Part shown: positions 57,200 to 64,000 of the stretch, in pieces | How the letters are laid out: each line of letters opens with the position of its first letter | Position numbering within the stretch: position 1 is the first letter of the stretch | Assembly: GCF_037975245.1 (NCBI RefSeq) | Contig: NC_092571.1 | Coordinates: 5,168,001 to 5,232,000, forward strand | Length of the DNA: 64,000 bases | Direction: 5' to 3' | Source: Apostichopus japonicus | Taxonomy: Eukaryota; Echinodermata; Holothuroidea; Aspidochirotida; Stichopodidae | Translations under genes and position numbers: made by a program | Notes under the pieces: model-generated | What the model saw: only the letters and a program-made list of their open reading frames with translations | Told to the model about the DNA's origin: nothing | Databases searched by the model: none

Positions 57200-60100
57200 T
57201 ACCGATCAATCGAATGTGCGGTACCTATCAATCGAATGTGTTGTACCGATCAATCGAATGTGCGGTACCGATCAATCGAATGTGCGGTACCGATTAATCG
57301 AATGTGCGATACCGATCAATCGAATGTGCGGTACCGATCAATCGAATGTTCGGTACCGATCAATCGAATGTGCGGTACCGATCAATCGAATGTGCGGTAC
57401 CGATCAATCGAATGTTCGATACCGATCAATCGAATGTGCGGTACCGAACAATCGAATGTGCGGTACCGATCAATCGAATGTGCGGTACCGATCAATCGAA
57501 TGTGCGGTACCGAACAATCGAATGTGCGGTACCGATCAATCGAATGTGCGGTACCGATCAATCGAATGTGCGGTACCGATCAACTAATGTGCGATACCGA
57601 ACAATCGAATGTTCGGTACCGTACCGATGAATCGAATGCTCGGTACCGATGAATCGAATGTGCGGTACCGATCAATCGAATGTTCGTTACCGATCAATCG
57701 AATGTGCGGTACCGATCAATCGAATGTACGGTATTGATCAATCGAATGTTCGGTACCGATCAATCGAATGTGCGGTACCGATCAATCGAATGTGCGGTAC
57801 CGATCAATCGAATGTGCGGTACCGATCAATCGAATGTTCGATACCGATCAATCGAATGTTCGTTACCGATCAATCGAATGTGCGGTACCGATCAATCGAA
57901 TGTTCGTTACCGATCAATCGAATGTGCGGTATTGATCAATCGAATGTGCGGTACCGATCAATCGAATGTGCGGTACCGATCAATCGATTGTGCGGTACCG
58001 ATTAATCGAATGTTCGGTACCGATCAATCGAATGTGCGGTACCGATCAATCGAATGTTCGGTACCGATCAATCGAATGTTCGGTACCGATCAATCGAATG
58101 TTCGGTACCGATCAATCGAATGTTCGGTACCGATCAATCGAATGTTCGGTACCGATCAATCGAATGTGCGGTACCGATCAATCGAATGTGCGGTACCGAT
58201 CAATCGAATGTGCGTTACCGATCAATCGAATGTTCGGTACCGATCAATCGAATGTTCGGTATTGATCAATCGAATGTGCGGTACCGATCAATCGAATGTT
58301 CGGTACCGATCAATCGAATGTGCGGTACCGATCAATCGAATGTGCGGTACCGATCAATCGAATGTTCGGTACCGATCAATCGAATGTGCGGTACCGATCA
58401 ATCGAATGTGTTGTACCGATCAATCGAATGTGCGGTACCGATCAATCGAATGTGCGGTACCGATTAATCGAATGTGCGATACCGATCAATCGAATGTGCG
58501 GTACCGATCAATCGAATGTTCGGTACCGATCAATCGAATGTGCGGTACCGATCAATCGAATGTGCGGTACCGATCAATCGAATGTTCGATACCGATCAAT
58601 CGAATGTGCGGGTACCGAACAATCGAATGTGCGGTACCGATCAATCGAATGTGCGGTACCGATCAATCGAATGTGCGGTACCGATCAACTAATGTGCGAT
58701 ACCTAACAATCGAATGTTCGGTACCGTACCGATGAATCGAATGCTCGGTACCGATCAATCGAATGTGCGGTACCGATCAATCGAATGTTCGTTACCGATC
58801 AATCGAATGTTCGGTACCGATCAATCGAATGTGCGGTACCGATTAATCGAATGTGCGGTATAGATCAATCGAATGTGCGGTACCGATCAATCGAATGTTC
58901 GATACCGATCAATCCAATGTGCGGTACCGAACAATCGAATGTGCGGTACCGATCAATCGAATGTGCGGTATTGATCAATCGAATGATCGGTACCGATCAA
59001 TCGAATGTTCGGTACCGATCAATCGAATGTTCGGTACCGATCAATCGAATGTGCGGTACCGATCAATCGAATGTGCGTTACCGATCAATCGAATGTTCGG
59101 TACCGATCAATCGAATGTTCGGTACCGATCAATCGAATGTGCGTTACCGATCAATCGAATGTTCGGTACCGATCAATCGAATGTGCGGTACCGATCAATC
59201 GAATGTGCGTTACCGATCAATCGAATGTTCGGTACCGATCAATCGAATGTGCGGTACCGATCAATCGAATGTGTTGTACCGATCAATCGAATGTGCGGTA
59301 CCGATCAATCATATGTGCGGTACCGATTAATCGAATGTGCGATACCGAACAATCGAATGTTCGGTACCGATCAATCGAATGTGCGGTACCGATCAATCGA
59401 ATGTTCGATACCGATCAATCGAATGTGCGGTACCGAACAATCGAATGTGCGGTACCGAACAATCGAGTGTGCGGTACCGATCAATCGAAAGTGCGGTACC
59501 GATCAATCGAATGTGCGGTACCAATCAATCGAATGTGCGGTACCGATCAATCGAATGTTCGGTACCGATCAATCGAATGTGCGGTACCGATCAATCGAAT
59601 GTGCGTTACCGATCAATCGAATGTTCGGTACCGATCAATCGAATGTTCGTTACCGATCAATCGAATGTGCGGTACCGATCAATCGAATGTTCGGTACCGA
59701 TCAATCGAATGTTCGGTACCGATCAATCGAATGTGTTGTACCGATCAATCGAATGTGCAGTACCTATCAATCGAATGTGTTGTACCGATCAATCGAATGT
59801 GCGGTACCGATCAATCGAATGTGCGGTACCGATTAATCGAATGTGCGATACCGATCAATCGAATGTGCGGTACCGATCAATCGAATGTTCGGTACCGATC
59901 AATCGAATGTGCGGTACCGATCAATCGAATGTGCGGTACCGATCAATCGAATGTTCGATACCGATCAATCGAATGTGCGGTACCGAACAATCGAATGTGC
60001 GGTACCGATCAATCGAATGTGCGGTACCGATCAATCGAATGTGCGGTACCGAACAATCGAATGTGCGGTACCGATCAATCGAATGTGCGGTACCGATTAA

Positions 60101-60950
60101 TCGAATGTGCGGTACCGATCAACTAATGTGCGATACCGAACAATCGAATGTTCGCTACCGTACCGATGAATCGAATGCTCGGTACCGATGAATCGAATGT
60201 GCGGTACCGATCAATCGAATGTTCGTTACCGATCAATCGAATGTGCGGTACCGATCAATCGAATGTACGGTATTGATCAATCGAATGTTCGGTACCGATC
60301 AATCGAATGTGCGGTACCGATCAATCGAATGTGCGGTACCGATCAATCGAATGTGCGGTACCGATCAATCGAATGTTCGATACCGATCAATCGAATGTTC
60401 GTTACCGATCAATCGAATGTGCGGTACCGATCAATCGAATGTTCGTTACCGATCAATCGAATGTGCGGTATTGATCAATCGAATGTGCGGTACCGATCAA
60501 TCGAATGTGCGGTACCGATCAATCGATTGTGCGGTACCGATTAATCGAATGTTCGGTACCGATCAATCGAATGTGCGGTACCGATCAATCGAATGTTCGG
60601 TACCGATCAATCGAATGTTCGGTACCGATCAATCGAATGTTCGGTACCGATCAATCGAATGTTCGGTACCGATCAATCGAATGTTCGGTACCGATCAATC
60701 GAATGTGCGGTACCGATCAATCGAATGTGCGGTACCGATCAATCGAATGTGCGTTACCGATCAATCGAATGTTCGGTACCGATCAATCGAATGTTCGGTA
60801 CCGATCAATCGAATGTGCGGTACCGATCAATCGAATGTTCGGTACCGATCAATCGAATGTGCGGTACCGATCAATCGAATGTGCGGTACCGATCAATCGA
60901 ATGTTCGGTACCGATCAATCGAATGTGCGGTACCGATCAATCGAATGTGT
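57200..60950. repeat. Higher-order repeat, period 2539 bp
   Basis: GTACCTATCAATCG, GATTAATCGAATGTGCGATACCG, GATCAACTAATG, TGTACGGTATTG and the following monomers from about 57200 recur 2539 bp later. Small changes exist (CGGTATTG at 58260 against CGGTACCG). Near the right end two monomers were lost or gained, because the 23-bp GCGGGTACC at 58608 recurs at 61103 (offset 2495 = 2539 - 44). Confidence 0.75.
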
Positions 60951-63900
60951 TGTACCGATCAATCGAATGTGCGGTACCGATCAATCGAATGTGCGGTACC
61001 GATCAATCGAATGTTCGGTACCGATCAATCGAATGTGCGGTACCGATCAATCGAATGTGCGGTACCGATCAATCGAATGTTCGATACCGATCAATCGAAT
61101 GTGCGGGTACCGAACAATCGAATGTGAGGTACCGAACAATCGAATGTGCGGTACCGATCAATCGAATGTGCGGTACCGAACAATCGAATGTGCGGTACCG
61201 ATGAATCGAATGTGCGGTACCGATCAATCGAATGTGCGGTACCGATCAACTAATGTGCGAAACCTAACAATCGAATGTGCGGTACCGATCAATCGAATGT
61301 GCGGTACCGATCAATCGAATGTGCGGTACCGATCAACTAATGTGCGATACCTAACAATCGAATGTTCGGTACCGTACCGATGAATCGAATGCTCGGTACC
61401 GATCAATCGAATGTGCGGTACCGATCAATCGAATGTTCGTTACCGATCAATCGAATGTTCGGTACCGATCAATCGAATGTGCGGTACCGATTAATCGAAT
61501 GTGCGGAACCGATCAATCGAATGTGCGGTACCGATCAATCGAATGTTCGATACCGATCAATCGAATGTGCGGTACCGAACAATCGAATGTGCGGTACCGA
61601 TCAATCGAATGTGCGGTACCGATCAATCGAATGTGCGGTATTGATCAATCGAATGTTCGCTACCGATCAATCGAATGTGCGGTACCGATCAATCGAATGT
61701 TCGTTACCGATCAATCGAATGTGCGGTACCGATCAATCGAATATTCGTTACCGATCAATCGAATGTGCGGTACCGTACCGATGAATCGAATGCTCGGTAC
61801 CGATCAATCGAATGTGCGGTACCGATCAATCGAATGTTCGGTACCGATCAATCGAATGTGCGGTACCGATGAATCGAATGTGCGGTATTGATCAATCGAA
61901 TGTTCGGTACCGATCAATCGAATGTGCGGTACCGATTAATCGAATGTGCGGTACCGATCAATCGAATGTGCGGTACCGATCAATCGAATGTTCGATACCG
62001 ATCAATCGAATGTGCGGTACCGAACAATCGAATGTGCGGTACCGAACAATCGAATATGCGGTACCGATCAATCGAATGTGCGGTACCGATCAATCGAATG
62101 TGCGGTACCGATCAATCGAATGTGCGGTATTGATCAATCGAATGTTCGGTACCGATCAATCGAATGTGCCGTACCGATCAATCGAATGTTCGTTACCGAT
62201 CAATCGAATGTGCGGTACCGATCAATCGAATGTTCGTTACCGATCAATCGAATGTGCGGTATTGATCAATCGAATGTTCGGTACCGATCAATCGAATGTT
62301 CGGTATTGATCAATCGAATGTTCGGTACCGATCAATCGAATGATCGGTACCGATCAATCGAATGTTCGGTACCGATCAATCGAATGTTCGGTACCGATCA
62401 ATCGAATGTGCGGTACCGATCAATCGAATGTGCGGTACCGATTAATCGAATGTGCGGTACCGATCAATCGAATGTGCGGTACCGATTAATCGAATGTTCG
62501 GTACCGATCAATCGAATGTGCGGTACGGATCAATCGAATGTTCGGTACCGATCAATCGAATGTTCGGTACCGATCAATCGAATGTTCGGTACCGATCAAT
62601 CGAATGTTCGGTACCGATCAATCGAATGTTCGGTACCGATCAATCGAATGTGCGGTACCGATCAATCGAATGTGCGGTACCGATCAATCGAATGTGCGTT
62701 ACCGATCAATCGAATGTTCGGTACCGATCAATCGAATGTTCGGTACCGATCAATCGAATGTGCGGTACCGATCAATCGAATGTTCGGTACCGATCAATCG
62801 AATGTGCGGTACCGATCAATCGAATGTGCGGTACCGATCAATCGAATGTTCGGTACCGATCAATCGAATGTGCGGTACCGATCAATCGAATGTGTTGTAC
62901 CGATCAATCGAATGTGCGGTACCGATCAATCGAATGTGCGGTACCGATCAATCGAATGTTCGGTACCGATCAATCGAATGTGCGGTACCGATCAATCGAA
63001 TGTGCGGTACCGATCAATCGAATGTTCGATACCGATCAATCGAATGTGCGGGTACCGAACAATCGAATGTGCGGTACCGAACAATCGAATGTGCGGTACC
63101 GATCAATCGAATGTGCGGTACCGAACAATCGAATGTGCGGTACCGATGAATCGAATGTGCGGTACCGATCAATCGAATGTGCGGTACCGATCAACTAATG
63201 TGCGAAACCTAACAATCGAATGTGCGGTACCGATCAATCGAATGTGCGGTACCGATCAATCGAATGTGCGGTACCGATCAACTAATGTGCGATACCTAAC
63301 AATCGAATGTTCGGTACCGTACCGATGAATCGAATGCTCGGTACCGATCAATCGAATGTGCGGTACCGATCAATCGAATGTTCGTTACCGATCAATCGAA
63401 TGTTCGGTACCGATCAATCGAATGTGCGGTACCGATTAATCGAATGTGCGGAACCGATCAATCGAATGTGCGGTACCGATCAATCGAATGTTCGATACCG
63501 ATCAATCGAATGTGCGGTACCGAACAATCGAATGTGCGGTACCGATCAATCGAATGTGCGGTACCGATCAATCGAATGTGCGGTATTGATCAATCGAATG
63601 TTCGCTACCGATCAATCGAATGTGCGGTACCGATCAATCGAATGTTCGTTACCGATCAATCGAATGTGCGGTACCGATCAATCGAATATTCGTTACCGAT
63701 CAATCGAATGTGCGGTACCGTACCGATGAATCGAATGCTCGGTACCGATCAATCGAATGTGCGGTACCGATCAATCGAATGTTCGGTACCGATCAATCGA
63801 ATGTGCGGTACCGATGAATCGAATGTGCGGTATTGATCAATCGAATGTTCGGTACCGATCAATCGAATGTGCGGTACCGATTAATCGAATGTGCGGTACC

Positions 63901-64000
63901 GATCAATCGAATGTGCGGTACCGATCAATCGAATGTTCGATACCGATCAATCGAATGTGCGGTACCGAACAATCGAATGTGCGGTACCGAACAATCGAAT
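60590..64000. repeat. Tandem higher-order repeat, period 1945 bp, running off the window
   Basis: The order from about 60590 recurs at 62535 and stays in step to the last base (offset 1945). Shared rare monomers are GCGGGTACC (61103 and 63048), TGCGAAACCTAACAATCG (about 61257 and 63202), GATACCTAACAATCG and GTGCGGTACCGTACCG (about 61767 and 63712). A visible difference is GTGAGGTACC at 61126 against GTGCGGTACC. This is among the least diverged pairs in the array and suggests recent growth at this side. Confidence 0.8.

Larger units (their letters stand above)
2542..64000. repeat. 22-bp tandem satellite array, about 61.4 kb, continuing past the window
   Basis: From CGAATGTG at 2542 to the last base, the sequence is a head-to-tail repeat of the 16-base core CGGTACCGATCAATCG plus the linker AATGTG or AATGTT. 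About 2,790 monomers fit. Every monomer I read has the same orientation, and I find no inversion, transposon or unique insert. Consensus GC is 11/22 with three CpGs. Position 22 of the monomer is G or T in a mixed pattern. Recurrent variants are CGATACCG, CGTTACCG, CGGTATTG, CCGAACAATCG, GATTAATCG, GATGAATCG and GATCATTCG. Phase-shifting monomers also recur: 27 bp (an extra GTACC), 21 bp (GATCAACTAATG or GATAAAGTAATG), 20 bp (CCGATAATCG), 26 bp (GATCGATCAATC) and 23 bp (GCGGGTACC). I know no named satellite with this unit. Centromeric, pericentromeric, subtelomeric or sex-chromosomal location are all possible. Confidence 0.97.
29011..64000. repeat. Satellite domain II (right, more regular 22-bp register)
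   Basis: From about 29.0 kb the array is more regular. Its own markers are GATAAAGTAATG (first near 33950, then 36965, 39500, 42080 and onward), the 27-bp monomer followed by TGCTCGGTACCG, frequent TGCGTTACCG, AATGTGTTGTACCG, and late in the array the 23-bp GCGGGTACC (58608, 61103, 63048). Markers of domain I are missing. A few variants such as GATCAATCATATG occur in both domains (also near 15170 and 26240), so the domains share a common source. Confidence 0.8.

Noticed and set aside
2542-64000. CRISPR array
   Set aside because: Repeats of 22 bp follow each other directly without unique spacers, no cas genes are present, and the context is eukaryotic.
2542-64000. Telomeric repeat
   Set aside because: The unit is 22 bp, not G-strand biased, and unlike TTAGGG-type repeats. 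A subtelomeric place remains possible but is not shown.

Overview
This looks like animal nuclear DNA, not bacterial, and almost all of it is non-coding. The first 0.9 kb is the decayed 3' end of a LINE (non-LTR retrotransposon). Its reverse-transcriptase tail (zf-RVT type) and its A-tail followed by a TA microsatellite are typical of metazoan genomes. The zf-RVT wording resembles elements common in marine invertebrates such as molluscs and cnidarians, but no species can be named from this window.

Layout: (1) 1-799, remnant of the LINE ORF2 C-terminus in three reading frames; 800-895, its 3' UTR and poly(A); 895-1006, an uninterrupted (TA)n tract of about 56 units. (2) 1007-2541, AT-rich single-copy sequence with no gene I can support. 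It holds three perfect 8-bp palindromes that match CRE or E-box consensus sites. (3) 2542 to the window end, a head-to-tail satellite of about 61.4 kb with a 22-bp monomer. That is roughly 2,790 monomers, all in one orientation, with no transposon, gene or unique sequence inside. The array runs off the right edge, so its true length is unknown.

The monomer is a 16-base core, CGGTACCGATCAATCG, followed by a 6-base linker, AATGTG or AATGTT. The core contains the perfect palindrome CGGTACCG (with a KpnI site) overlapping the near-palindrome CGATCAATCG. There are three CpGs per 22 bp. Recurrent variants act as a barcode: CGA or CGT for CGG, TATTG for TACCG, GAACAA for GATCAA, and others. A small set of phase-shifting monomers of 20, 21, 23, 26 or 27 bp breaks the 22-bp register. 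These show two domains: domain I (about 2.5-29.0 kb) and domain II (about 29.0-64 kb), each with private variant monomers.

Within both domains, blocks of 0.33-2.7 kb are duplicated, usually in tandem (periods 330, 466, 669, 1385, 1945, 2005, 2101, 2264/2313, 2534 and 2539 bp). They differ by a few substitutions and by indels of whole monomers, which is the signature of unequal exchange or replication slippage at several scales. A strongly diverged island (15.82-16.12 kb, copied at 19.51-19.82 kb) looks like an older relic carried inside a younger array.

The many long open frames on the + strand are artefacts. The consensus 22-mer has no stop in any + frame, and because 22 = 1 mod 3 every frame reads the same 22-residue repeat. 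I call no protein gene in the array. The unusual object in this window is the satellite itself: its palindrome-rich, CpG-dense monomer, its two-domain barcode and its layered higher-order structure.
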